Below are positions 18,421 through 25,799 of a stretch of DNA of 33,179 bases, in pieces. The position numbers were made by a program, and so were the translations under genes. A model generated the notes under the pieces. The model worked only from the letters and a program-made list of their open reading frames with translations. It was not told the DNA's origin and made no database searches. This stretch comes from Candidatus Saccharimonadota bacterium (GTDB lineage: Bacteria; Patescibacteriota; Saccharimonadia; Saccharimonadales; JAGPDM01): the NCBI GenBank assembly GCA_018057585.1, contig JAGPDM010000004.1, forward strand, positions 1 through 33,179, written 5' to 3'. The first letter of the stretch is position 1. Each line of letters begins with the position of its first letter.

Positions 18421-18709
18421 TCCTCTAACCCGTTCGCTATAATTAGCCTTTAACGGTGTAAATAATTTAAACTTAAGTTTGCTATTAGATAAATATGGTA
18501 GTATAATAAACATATGTTTTTCACAGTTGTTTATGATTGTGAGAGATTGTTTTTTGGCAGACAGATTATTAGCACAAGGCGAGGCTTTAGATTACATATT
18601 ATTTTAGTCTGTAGCCTCGTTTTGTGCCCTTGAAAGGGGTGTTCAGTCATCACGACTGATCTAGATGAGATTCGTGCGAAATCCGTGCGAAAAAATCCGA
18701 AAGGACGAA

Positions 18710-18817
18710 ATGAACACAAAGACAGTAATACCGGTCGTATTGACGGCAGTGTCTGGCTTACCAAGCAATTCGCTTGTTGTATGGGCGGCCGTTGTTGCGA
18801 AGTGCGCAGACCCGTAG
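18710..18817 (+). CDS. 35-residue hydrophobic peptide (element E1, first)
   Basis: Begins MNTKTVIPVVLTAVSGLP and ends VVWAAVVAKCADP, with one long hydrophobic stretch, a single Cys near the C-terminus and few charges. SD AAAGGA lies 5 nt before the ATG. It is followed after 56 nt by a second tiny gene with an even stronger SD. No homologue is recognised. There is no double-glycine leader, so a classic class II bacteriocin is unlikely. It is compatible with a single-TM toxin, a signalling peptide or a small membrane-protein subunit. Its place inside the E1 inverted repeat links it to the peptides of the other E elements. Confidence 0.62.
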   Translation: MNTKTVIPVVLTAVSGLPSNSLVVWAAVVAKCADP

Positions 18818-18873
18818 GAATAATCCTCAACCAGCTCAACCAATACCTGCACACCTTAAAGGAGGTGAATAAC

Positions 18874-18990
18874 ATGACAAACAGTGTCAACAAATCAGCC
18901 AAATGGCTCGGACTACCAACCTGGGCTTTGAACGCAGCGATTGCGCTCTGGATCCTGGGCTGGATTTTCGTTGTTGCCGTATCACGGTAA
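18874..18990 (+). CDS. 38-residue Trp-rich single-TM peptide (element E1, second)
   Basis: Begins MTNSVNKSAKWLGLPTWALN and ends in the helix ALWILGWIFVVAVSR. It has four Trp, a basic N-terminus and one TM segment. AAAGGAGGTGA sits 5 nt before the ATG and is close to a perfect anti-SD complement, so high translation is expected unless RNA folding hides it. A longer in-frame reading back to 18685 exists, but it overlaps the first peptide and lacks an SD. No homologue recognised. The character (one hydrophobic helix, charged end) is that of type I toxin or small regulatory membrane peptides. Confidence 0.72.
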   Translation: MTNSVNKSAKWLGLPTWALNAAIALWILGWIFVVAVSR

Positions 18991-19193
18991 AGATCAAGGG
19001 GTCACGGTGATTCTTGGCAAGGAGGGATAATCCCTGGAAAACGTCGCTAACGCTACGTTCTAAAGGTTCTCTTCTTGCCCCACCACCCAATCTAATTTCC
19101 AACCCTCAACCCACCCTAAGCTCAATAATCTGTCTGCCCCTCCCAACTCCCGAAAAATAGATTACAACTTAAAATCGTCAATATCATTAAATC

Positions 19194-19413
19194 CAAATCC
19201 TACCAGCAGGGATTTGTCATCTTCCTTTCGCCTTAAGCATAAAGAGGAGCTTCCTGATGAGTGAGTGTTTATTTAAACAATTTGAGCTAAGTTTCAATTC
19301 GCCCTTTACGGGCCGACTGAAAGGAGTTGTTGAAACTAATTGTTTAAATAACTACTAACACATCAAGAACGACGATAGTCCAGGAGTTTGAGATACTTGT
19401 CGGTACAAGTATC
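19194..19413 (-). ncRNA. Family F structured element, copy 1
   Basis: Reading on the minus strand: a GATACTTGT-ACCG-ACAAGTATC hairpin (19392-19413); a TCAA...TTGA pair; a long double stem with outer arms TTTAAACAATT (19338-19348 with 19272-19282) and inner arms GTTTCAA/TTGAAAC (19330-19336 with 19291-19297), capped by GCCC-GTAAA-GGGC; then AGGAAGCTCCT; then AAATCC...GGATTT (19194-19215). It starts 7 nt after the stop of the DUF1295 gene and on the same strand. A second copy lies at 28533-28830 with compensatory changes. No protein can be read through it. It is not tmRNA, SRP RNA, 6S RNA or RNase P RNA as far as I can judge. Confidence 0.65.
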
Positions 19414-19420
19414 ATTTGAA

Positions 19421-20182
19421 TTAGCTACTGATCTTAGGTATAAAAATCGGAACTTTCTTTTTGTACTCTTGAAATTCAGGATTATCAGCATATCTCTTTT
19501 CCAAGAAAGGCACTCCAGAAACATAACGAACTAGGAAGTTAATAGTAATTGGGCCGATAATTGTCCAGAGCGGTAGATCGATTACAGAGCCTAAACAAAT
19601 AAACCAAATTCCCCACCACAGCATTGCCTCACCAAAGTAATTAGGATGGCGAGTATATGCCCAAACACCAGATGTTAAGACCTGACCCTTCTTCTTGGTT
19701 TTTATAAATTCTTTAAGTTGGAAATCAGCCGTAGCTTCTAGTGCAAATCCACCAATCCAGAGCATGAACCCAGCAAAAATTAAGTACCAGTTATTCAAGA
19801 GTGCTTGGCTCGACAATGCTAGGACGACAGGTATTAGAATCACCCACTGTAAAAAACCTTGGAGGACAAACACCTGAAGCCAGGCTCGTGGTATCGCCCA
19901 TTTGCCCCAGTCTTCTCGCCATTTTTTGTAGCGCCAATCTTCTTCTGATTTCCGACTTCGTAAATAAATATGTCCAGCGAGCCTTAGTCCCCAGATAGTT
20001 ATCGGAATTAGTAGAATTAAAAACTGGCTATTTCTGATAGCGATTATCCATGAAGCGACAATGAATCCCAGTCCCCACGACACATCAACTAGTCCGTTGT
20101 TCTTAAATATTGTCGCAATTACAAATACGACTTGAAAAAACGCCATTACAACGATTAGTGAAGCTATTAGCTCATCTGTCAT
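19421..20182 (-). CDS. DUF1295 family membrane protein (steroid 5-alpha-reductase/ICMT-like fold)
   Basis: 253 residues with about six TM helices. The C-terminal half has the family signature GVWAYTRHPNYFGEAMLWWGIW (about 165-190), containing the cofactor-associated His and Glu, then FLEKRYADNPEFQEYKKKVPIFIP. VDVSWGLGF and WGLRLAGHIYLR, with EEDWRYKKWREDWG, are also typical of DUF1295. Relatives reduce or methylate lipid substrates; the reaction here is unknown. Its ATG overlaps the transketolase stop (TAATG), so it is the last gene of a tkt operon, and family F copy 1 follows its stop. Confidence 0.88.
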   Translation of the reverse strand: MTDELIASLIVVMAFFQVVFVIATIFKNNGLVDVSWGLGFIVASWIIAIRNSQFLILLIPITIWGLRLAGHIYLRSRKSEEDWRYKKWREDWGKWAIPRAWLQVFVLQGFLQWVILIPVVLALSSQALLNNWYLIFAGFMLWIGGFALEATADFQLKEFIKTKKKGQVLTSGVWAYTRHPNYFGEAMLWWGIWFICLGSVIDLPLWTIIGPITINFLVRYVSGVPFLEKRYADNPEFQEYKKKVPIFIPKISS

Positions 20183-22194
20183 TATTTAAGTGCCTTTTCT
20201 AGCTTTTTTGATAGTTGTTTGGGCGTAAAACCAAATTCTTCATCCAGCTTCTCGTACGGTGCACTAAAGCCGAAATGCTCTAGACTGTGAATTCGATCAA
20301 TATCCCCAACTAGACCTAGTAGGTTTACGGCCAATCCTGCCGTGACGCCGAACTTTGGTACATTCGCAGGCAATATCTCTTGTTGATATTTACTGCTCTG
20401 TTCACGGAATAAACCTTCAGAAATAACCGACACGATTCTTATCTTAGATTTAACCAGATTTGCAGCTTCAATTGCAGTGGATACTTCGCTACCGTTGGCG
20501 ACAACGATCATGTGAGGGTTAGCTACGTCATTTACTGCGTAGGCACCCTTCTGTGCGTTCAAGGCTTGCTTGTAATCAACCACATCATCAACATTCTGCC
20601 GAGTAAAGATTAAACCGGTAGGCGTGCTTGTGTTCTCTATCGCCATTTTCCAAGCAACTGTAGTTTCGGCCGCATCAGCTGGTCGAAGCGCTAGTATCCC
20701 AGGTTTGCCACTATGATTGTGTAGTTTTTCGAGTAGTCGTAGCTGAGCTTCTTGTTCGACCGGCTGGTGGGTTGGACCATCCTCGCCGACACGGAAGGCA
20801 TCGTGTGTCCACATAAACTTAACTGGAACTTCCATCAACGCCGCCATGCGTAAAGCTGGTTTCATGTAATCAGAAAACGCAAAGAAGGTCGCACAAACCG
20901 GGATAACTCCACCGTGCAGACCAATGCCAATTGCAATCGCAGCCATGCTGAATTCACTGACGCCGCAGTGTAAGAACGCACCCTCAAAATGCCCAGCAGT
21001 AATTGGCGTTGATTTTTTCAAGAAGCCGTCGGTTTTATCGCTATTTGAAAGGTCAGCGCTCATGACAATCATATTTTCTATATTTTCTGCGAATTTAGAT
21101 AAAACGAAACTACTACTAGCTCGAGTTGCTATGTTCTCTTTCTGCTCACTAGCGATCTGCTCCCAATCGAGCTTTGGTGCTTTACCGCTTAGGAATTTAT
21201 CTAGCTTTTCTGCCTTTACTGGGTTTGCTTCTCGCCACTGCTCTTCCTCTGTCTTACGTTCTTTGACCTGTTCAGACTTTCTTAAAGTCGATTCTTTATA
21301 GAGGTTTTTAACTTCTTTAGATACTACGAACGGCTTTTTCGGGTTTCCACCAAGCGCCGCTACGGTGTCTTCAAACGACGCTCCGGCTGCACTCATTGGT
21401 TGGCCATGCATGCTAACTTGGCCTTCGAAGCTATCGCCGTCACTTGTAACCGCTCCTTTACCCATGACCGTTTGTCCAATAATTAACGTTGGTCGGTTGT
21501 GCTCCAGTTTTCCAGCCTTAATCGCGTCACGGATTTCGAACTGATCACTGCCGTTGATTGTCATCACGTGCCAGCCCCAGGCTTCGTATTTTTTGGCAGT
21601 GTCTTCGGCTGTAACCGCAGTAGTTTGAGTCGATAGCTGGACTTGGTTGCTATCGTAGAACATTATCAAGCCACCGAGCCCAAGGTATCCGGCAATTCGG
21701 CCAACGCCTTGGCTAATCTCTTCCTGGACGCCACCATCGCTGATAAAACAATAAGTGTTATGTCTGGTCCAGTCGCCAAATCTTTCTCTTAAAAACTCTT
21801 CAGCAATCGCTGCACCAATCCCGTAGGCATGACCTTGGCCGAGTGGTCCGCTAGTGTTTTCGATGCCGTGATTGAGCGATCGCTCTGGGTGTCCTGGCGT
21901 GTTGCTGCCCCACTGCCTGAAATTTTCCAGATCTTCGGTCGATAAATGTCCGGTTAAGTGGCGTATGCTGTAAATCATTGGCGACATATGCCCGGCATCA
22001 AGAAAGAACCTATCTCGGTGTGGCCAAGTAGGATCATTAGGGTCTTCGACAATAAATTCGTTGAACAACACATGGATAAAATCAGCTGCGCCCATTGCGC
22101 CGCCAGGGTGTCCGCTACCGGCCTTTTCAACCATAGCACCAGACAGAACTCTAATAGTATTTGCAGCTTGCAGGCTTGTTGATTGTTCGCTCAT
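20182..22194 (-). CDS. tkt: Transketolase
   Basis: 670 residues, normal full length. A thiamine-diphosphate enzyme that moves two-carbon ketol units between sugar phosphates in the non-oxidative pentose phosphate path. The N-terminal PP domain has KAGSGHPGGAMGAADF and HDRFFLDAGHMSPMIY-like sequence, TSGPLGQGHAYGIGAA and the GDGxxxE-N-type motif as SDGGVQEEISQGVG, with FYDSNQVQLS. The Pyr domain has HCGVSEFSMAAIAIGIGLHGG, including the cofactor-activating Glu. THDAFRVGEDGPTHQPVEQ holds the catalytic His region. The C-terminal domain ends FGFSAPYEKLDEEFGFTPKQL. SD AGGGG lies upstream of the ATG, with a TATAAA-like box. It is paired with transaldolase upstream and DUF1295 downstream. Confidence 0.97.
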   Translation of the reverse strand: MSEQSTSLQAANTIRVLSGAMVEKAGSGHPGGAMGAADFIHVLFNEFIVEDPNDPTWPHRDRFFLDAGHMSPMIYSIRHLTGHLSTEDLENFRQWGSNTPGHPERSLNHGIENTSGPLGQGHAYGIGAAIAEEFLRERFGDWTRHNTYCFISDGGVQEEISQGVGRIAGYLGLGGLIMFYDSNQVQLSTQTTAVTAEDTAKKYEAWGWHVMTINGSDQFEIRDAIKAGKLEHNRPTLIIGQTVMGKGAVTSDGDSFEGQVSMHGQPMSAAGASFEDTVAALGGNPKKPFVVSKEVKNLYKESTLRKSEQVKERKTEEEQWREANPVKAEKLDKFLSGKAPKLDWEQIASEQKENIATRASSSFVLSKFAENIENMIVMSADLSNSDKTDGFLKKSTPITAGHFEGAFLHCGVSEFSMAAIAIGIGLHGGVIPVCATFFAFSDYMKPALRMAALMEVPVKFMWTHDAFRVGEDGPTHQPVEQEAQLRLLEKLHNHSGKPGILALRPADAAETTVAWKMAIENTSTPTGLIFTRQNVDDVVDYKQALNAQKGAYAVNDVANPHMIVVANGSEVSTAIEAANLVKSKIRIVSVISEGLFREQSSKYQQEILPANVPKFGVTAGLAVNLLGLVGDIDRIHSLEHFGFSAPYEKLDEEFGFTPKQLSKKLEKALK

Positions 22195-22251
22195 GATACC
22201 CCTTATTTATACCTATATTCTGACAGAGGTAAAATCAAGATGCAAATGACG

Positions 22252-22908
22252 TTATGCTTGGCTAGATTCGTAGTCGCTTAGGAACTTTTCTAGACCGCTA
22301 TCGGTCAGTGGGTGTTTGAAAAGCTGGTCAATTACACTTAAAGGACAGGTTACAACATCGGCACCCATCCGTGCACATTCGATAATATGCATAGGGTGGC
22401 GAACGCTGGCGGCGAGGATTTCGGTTTCAAATCCGTAATTATCAAAAATAGCTACCATTTCAGCAATCAGTCGCATGCCTTCGCTTGATATATCATCAAG
22501 TCTGCCAACAAATGGGCTGACGAAGCTGGCTCCGGCTTTAGCGGCCAGTATGGCCTGGCCAGAACTAAAAATTAGTGTGCAATTAGTTCGAATGCCTTCG
22601 CCGCTGAGTTGTTTGATTGCTTTAACTCCGTCTGGAATCATCGGTATTTTTACGACAATCTTATCGTCGATTTTGACTAGCTCGTGGGCTTCTTTAATCA
22701 TGCCTTCGTAGTCTGTCGAAATCACTTCGGCGCTGACGTTATCGTCAACCAAATCGCAGATGGCTTTATAATGCGCCAATATATTTTCACGGCCTTTGAT
22801 GCCGACCTTTGCCATCAGGCTCGGATTGGTTGTAACTCCGTCCAGCACACCGTAACTCGCAGCTTGTTCTATCTCTTTCAGCTCAGCAGTATCAATAAAA
22901 AACTTCAT
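22252..22908 (-). CDS. tal: Transaldolase, short FSA/TalC type
   Basis: 218 residues, the size of the small transaldolase/fructose-6-phosphate aldolase group (about 215-220). Marks: [52 protein letters not shown]-type [13 protein letters not shown] with the Schiff-base Lys near residue 86, [35 protein letters not shown], and [12 protein letters not shown]. It transfers dihydroxyacetone units between sugar phosphates, linking with tkt to run the pentose phosphate interconversions. SD GGGGAG lies upstream of the ATG. The gap to tkt is 57 nt. Confidence 0.95.
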   Translation of the reverse strand: MKFFIDTAELKEIEQAASYGVLDGVTTNPSLMAKVGIKGRENILAHYKAICDLVDDNVSAEVISTDYEGMIKEAHELVKIDDKIVVKIPMIPDGVKAIKQLSGEGIRTNCTLIFSSGQAILAAKAGASFVSPFVGRLDDISSEGMRLIAEMVAIFDNYGFETEILAASVRHPMHIIECARMGADVVTCPLSVIDQLFKHPLTDSGLEKFLSDYESSQA

Positions 22909-23054
22909 ATAAAACTCCCCTATTTGTAAATCTAAGTATAGACACCGTAGCTTTCAGTGCAAGGTATGCGGCAGATATCGTAATGGTTTAAAAAATTAGA
23001 AAAATAGACAGGCAGATATTGATATTGGGATTTAGAGTGGAGGCTTGCACTCGG

Positions 23055-23142
23055 GTGGGCGGAGAGTTGGTCGGTGGTTCCGGATTCAGCTTTCGGCCAA
23101 GTGGCTGATTGCCTTCCGATACGACCGACGCTCTCCGCCCAC
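23055..23142 (-). terminator. Large structured hairpin at the 3' part of E2
   Basis: GTGGGCGGAGAG and CTCTCCGCCCAC (23055-23066 and 23131-23142) form a perfect 12-bp GC-rich outer stem. GTCGGT/ACCGAC extends it inside, around a roughly 50-nt structured interior. It follows the E2 peptides. There is no T tract, so it may block 3' exonucleases or protect the mRNA rather than terminate intrinsically. Confidence 0.5.
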
Positions 23143-23163
23143 GATTGCGCTGTTGAACCTCGT

Positions 23164-23256
23164 TCAGGTCAGGGTGTATGGTGCCCTTTTCCGAGCGAAG
23201 TGGATTACTGCCGCAACGACTGCTGCTGCGATAGAGACCTTCACTGGTGTACTCAT
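23164..23256 (-). CDS. 30-residue amphipathic/hydrophobic peptide (element E2, second)
   Basis: Begins MSTPVKVSIAAAVVAAVIHF and continues into a basic tail ARKRAPYTLT: a short Ala/Val helix followed by Arg-Lys-Arg. AAAGGAGGTGA lies 5 nt before the ATG, the same near-ideal SD as the second peptide of element 1, although the peptides themselves are not similar. Gap from the first E2 peptide: 57 nt, almost the same as the 56 nt in element 1. No family recognised. Confidence 0.66.
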   Translation of the reverse strand: MSTPVKVSIAAAVVAAVIHFARKRAPYTLT

Positions 23257-23313
23257 GGTGTTCACCTCCTTTCGAGGTGTGGTTGATTGAATCAATTGAA
23301 AATATCTTATGAC

Positions 23314-23451
23314 CTAGTCTTCATCAGTTTCTTGACGTGTTGTGCGAAAATGCCACATCCATAATCCAGAAATGACAGCGACTCCAATGATAAACAAAAA
23401 GTCACCATTAAATTCACCATTTTCAAGGATCAATAGCTTGAGGTATTCCAT
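23314..23451 (-). CDS. 45-residue single-TM peptide (element E2, first)
   Basis: Begins MEYLKLLILENGEFNGDF, then one TM helix (about 18-34, FLFIIGVAVISGLWMW) and a polar tail HFRTTRQETDED. SD GGAG lies 5 nt before the ATG. N-terminal acidic and C-terminal charged residues frame a clear membrane span. It precedes the 30-residue peptide in the same element. No homologue recognised. It could be a toxin, an immunity-type partner to the second peptide, or a small regulator of a membrane complex. Confidence 0.65.
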   Translation of the reverse strand: MEYLKLLILENGEFNGDFLFIIGVAVISGLWMWHFRTTRQETDED

Positions 23452-23755
23452 GTTATCTCCAGTTTGTTGAGGTTGTTACATCGTGGTCGAGCGGTCTCGT
23501 TTAGATCAGTAATTTCTACCGAACGCTTCTCAGGGCACAAAACGAGATTACAATTTACTAAATATTAACAATCTCTAGTCTCGCCTTGTGCTAATAATCT
23601 GCCTGTCAAAAAACAATCCTTCACTATAAGTGAAAAATCATACTTATTATAGATCTAAATTGCATAATCGGCAAAGATCAATTTATTTTAATAACTACTC
23701 TGCCAGGCCTATGAATGAATAGTATTGATGAAAAGAGCTGTTGAGTCGGTAGCGC

Positions 23756-24010
23756 TTATTTAACAGCTAATGCAGCGTCGATTTTTGGTCGATCGAATCC
23801 GATGACAATTTTATCTGCAATTTCTATGACTGGAACGCCCATCTGACCGCTCTTATTGACCATTTCTTGAGCCTTGTCGCTGTCTGAGGTAATATCGAAC
23901 TCTTCGTATTCGATCTTGCGTGATTTAAGATATTCTTTTGCCATATTGCAATAACCACAAGTTGGGGTGGAGTAGATTGTGACTTGTTTTGCTGATTCTT
24001 TTGCGACCAC
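23756..24010 (-). CDS. Glutaredoxin-like protein (YruB type)
   Basis: 84 residues, one thioredoxin fold. The redox motif CGYC (STPTCGYCNMAKEYL) is near residue 18. A cis-Pro loop MGVPVIEIADKIVIGFD follows, matching the small glutaredoxin-like YruB/NrdH-type group. It reduces disulfides in the cytoplasm and may accept electrons from thioredoxin reductase or a low-molecular-weight thiol. It starts 3 nt after the ArsR-family gene stop, so the regulator and glutaredoxin form one operon, suggesting control by thiol stress or metal. Confidence 0.92.
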   Translation of the reverse strand: MVAKESAKQVTIYSTPTCGYCNMAKEYLKSRKIEYEEFDITSDSDKAQEMVNKSGQMGVPVIEIADKIVIGFDRPKIDAALAVK

Positions 24011-24013
24011 TTA

Positions 24014-24316
24014 TTATCCCTTCATTAGTTCTAAGACATGGATAACATCGCTGTCTTCTGAGTTTACTTGGTAGCAAATGCGCTGACCTTTGCGCACTCT
24101 GGTTAGTATCCCAGCCCGCTCTAAAGTCTTGAGCTGCTGTGAGGCGCCAGCTGGAGTAATTTTAAGCTTTTCAGCTAGGTCGCTAACACAGATGTCTTGA
24201 TTCTTGTGGAGTCTCTGAACTAGCGAGAACCGCGTGCTGTCTCCAAGTGCATCAAATAACCGACACAACTTAATGCCACGTTCTTTATCTTCCTTTTTTA
24301 CTACTGATTGATCCAT
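24014..24316 (-). CDS. ArsR/SmtB-family transcription regulator
   Basis: 100 residues, one winged-helix domain. LFDALGDSTRFSLVQRLHKNQDICVSDLAEKLKITPAGASQQLKTLERAGILTRVRKGQRICYQV follows the ArsR pattern. Classical arsenic sensors have CVCDL; here only one Cys of that motif remains (ICVSDL). Two further Cys (KLCRL, RICYQV) could form a different metal or disulfide sensor. Coexpression with glutaredoxin favours thiol or redox sensing, which is an inference. An inverted repeat just upstream (24333-24350) is the likely self-operator. Confidence 0.9.
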   Translation of the reverse strand: MDQSVVKKEDKERGIKLCRLFDALGDSTRFSLVQRLHKNQDICVSDLAEKLKITPAGASQQLKTLERAGILTRVRKGQRICYQVNSEDSDVIHVLELMKG

Positions 24317-24332
24317 ATTATAATCTTCTATG

Positions 24333-24350
24333 TTTAAGTGAATACTTAAA
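24333..24350. promoter_or_regulatory. Candidate ArsR operator
   Basis: TTTAAGT-GAAT-ACTTAAA is a perfect 7+7 inverted repeat 17 nt upstream of the ArsR-family start, in the position where winged-helix repressors of this family bind their own promoter. The -10/-35 boxes are not clear. Confidence 0.55.
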
Positions 24351-24374
24351 TATTAACCAAATTCGTACTTATTG

Positions 24375-24989
24375 TCAAGATCTCAGGCTTAAAAAATCTA
24401 AGCATTTTTGGTGATGAGTCTCGTTGATCTTGCCTTCTGCGAGCATTATATCGACAACTTCGTGCATGGTCATAAAGGCATGAACCTTGATGCCTTGGAC
24501 TTTAAGTTTTGCGGAACCACCCTTTTCGTAATCGATTAAGAAAGCAGCATCGGTTGGGACTAGGCCATGATCCTTTATGACAGGTACAACTTCCATGATT
24601 GATGTACCTTTTGTGACGAGATCTTCAATAATCAGAGCCTTTTCACCTTTGCTGTACTCGCCTTCAATAGCTTTGCTTAGGCCGTGAGCTTTTGCTAGTC
24701 CTTCCTTACGGACAAAAACCCATGGTTTCTCAAGTTCTAAACTAATCGCACCGGCAATTGGCATAGCTGCATACGCAACGCCAACCAGGCGGTCATATTT
24801 AATATCCTCAATCATCTCGGCGTAGGCTTTGACGACCTTTTTCAATAATCTGGGGTAGCTAACGAACAGTCTAAGGTCCATATACATCGGACTGATAATT
24901 CCACTTTTGAACTTAAATTCGCCGAATTTTAAGGCACCCACACCCGCTAATGCCAAAGCTATGTCTGTTTTAAGATCGTGCTTACTCAT
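24375..24989 (-). CDS. pyrE: Orotate phosphoribosyltransferase
   Basis: 204 residues with the start set at ATG 24989 ([20 protein letters not shown]). The frame stays open 65 codons further, but only across pyrF in another frame. It makes orotidine 5'-phosphate from orotate and PRPP. Marks: [18 protein letters not shown] (orotate loop with SG..SP..D), [32 protein letters not shown] (catalytic Lys-rich loop), and the PRPP motif [18 protein letters not shown]. It overlaps the 3' end of pyrF by 8 nt, so it is translationally coupled. Confidence 0.94.
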   Translation of the reverse strand: MSKHDLKTDIALALAGVGALKFGEFKFKSGIISPMYMDLRLFVSYPRLLKKVVKAYAEMIEDIKYDRLVGVAYAAMPIAGAISLELEKPWVFVRKEGLAKAHGLSKAIEGEYSKGEKALIIEDLVTKGTSIMEVVPVIKDHGLVPTDAAFLIDYEKGGSAKLKVQGIKVHAFMTMHEVVDIMLAEGKINETHHQKCLDFLSLRS

Positions 24990-25779
24990 TTGAACCTCTG
25001 TACAGATTAATTTCATCTCGCAAGACAAGCGCTGCTTGGCGAGGATTGTCGGCAAAAATAACGGCACGACTGCTGGAGATGATTGCGTTATCGCCCGTAG
25101 AATTAACTCCAGCCTTAACCGTCGCTTCGATTTCCCCGCCCTGTGCACCGATGCCTGGGATAAGTAGTGGCTTATCTTCGCCAACGATTCTTCTGATCTC
25201 AGCTAGCTCGTCTGGATAAGTCGCACCGGCTACAAAGGATATGTTACCGTTGTAATCCCAATTTTTAGAAAAGCTTTCGATGACTTTTATATATAACGGA
25301 GTCTGGTCAATCTCTAGATCCTGGAATTCACTAGCACCAGGATTGGAGTTCCGCCCCATGATGAACAGTTGTTTGTCGGGCCGATCAATAAAACTAGTAA
25401 GTGATTCGCCACCAAGATACGGGTGCAAGGTAATGGCGTCGGCTCCTAAGTAGTCAAAAGCAAATTTTACGTAGCCATTGTTGGTATTTCCGATATCACC
25501 CCGCTTAGCATCAAGGATTATTGGTATTTCAGGATAGTGCTGGTGTAGATAGTCGCAGATATCTTTAAGTTCTTGGATTCCAATTGAGCCTTCGGCCTCA
25601 TAAAAAGCACTATTTGGCTTGTAGGCGCACACAAGATCGGAAGTGGAGTCAATTATTGATTTGATAAATTCAAACTGACTTTGATCTTGAGGAAGTTTAG
25701 TTGTGTCGGCATCAAGTCCAATGCACAAAAGAGAATTATTTTTAGTGGCTGCCTCAGCTAATTTGTCAGCAAACTTCAT
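24982..25779 (-). CDS. pyrF: Orotidine 5'-phosphate decarboxylase (group 2)
   Basis: 265 residues; the longer size and the motif [14 protein letters not shown] (family form DxKRGDIGxT) place it in the PyrF group 2 type. That motif holds the catalytic Lys and Asp. N-terminal [15 protein letters not shown] and [13 protein letters not shown], then [29 protein letters not shown], and C-terminal [11 protein letters not shown] (phosphate loop) complete the barrel. Converts OMP to UMP. It feeds pyrH with UMP and is coupled to pyrE downstream. The upstream HD-like gene ends 20 nt before its start. Confidence 0.95.
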   Translation of the reverse strand: MKFADKLAEAATKNNSLLCIGLDADTTKLPQDQSQFEFIKSIIDSTSDLVCAYKPNSAFYEAEGSIGIQELKDICDYLHQHYPEIPIILDAKRGDIGNTNNGYVKFAFDYLGADAITLHPYLGGESLTSFIDRPDKQLFIMGRNSNPGASEFQDLEIDQTPLYIKVIESFSKNWDYNGNISFVAGATYPDELAEIRRIVGEDKPLLIPGIGAQGGEIEATVKAGVNSTGDNAIISSSRAVIFADNPRQAALVLRDEINLYRGSNE

Positions 25780-25799
25780 TACTTAGTAATAATAACATG

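Larger units (their letters stand above)
18479..19138 (+). repeat. Family E element 1: fold-back transcription unit carrying two micro-peptides
   Basis: In order: -35 TTGCTA (18479-18484), 17 bp, TATAAT (18502-18507); TTTTTC at 18517 opening a CACA...TGTG hairpin; the arm GGCAGACAGATTATT (18556-18570); a 15-bp stem with two G-U pairs (18572-18586 with 18613-18627); peptide genes at 18710 and 18874; a small palindrome AGGGATAATCCCT; a C-rich G-poor tract (about 19074-19123); and the second arm AATAATCTGTCTGCC (19124-19138), an exact 15-nt complement of the first. The same order occurs at 23007-23674, 29746-30572 and 31517-32013. There is no transposase and no clear target duplication. Either a fold-back mRNA or a transposon-like cassette. 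Confidence 0.75.
23007..23674 (-). repeat. Family E element 2: fold-back transcription unit carrying two micro-peptides
   Basis: Minus strand, in order: -35 TTGCCG (23669-23674), 17 bp, TATAAT (23646-23651); TTTTTCAC-TTATA-GTGAA hairpin (about 23622-23637); arm GACAGGCAGAT (23597-23607); a 13-bp G-U-containing stem GCACAAGGCGAGA with TCTCGTTTTGTGC; peptides at 23451 and 23256; a large hairpin (23055-23142); a C-rich tract; and arm ATCTGCCTGTC (23007-23017). The run ATTATTAGCACAAGGCGAG is identical to element 1, whereas the arms differ yet still match within the element. That within-element matching is the key sign of 5'-3' pairing or of terminal repeats. Confidence 0.75.

Noticed and set aside
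18685-18990. A 101-residue protein covering the second E1 peptide
   Set aside because: No SD at its start, it overlaps the first peptide gene in another frame, and a near-ideal SD sits at the internal ATG 18874.
19272-19348. GTTTCAA...TTGAAAC looked like a CRISPR repeat end
   Set aside because: Only one pair per copy, no spacers or tandem units, and no cas genes. It is the inner stem of family F.
24375-25184. A 269-residue version of pyrE
   Set aside because: The first 65 residues are an out-of-frame reading of pyrF and do not resemble the family.
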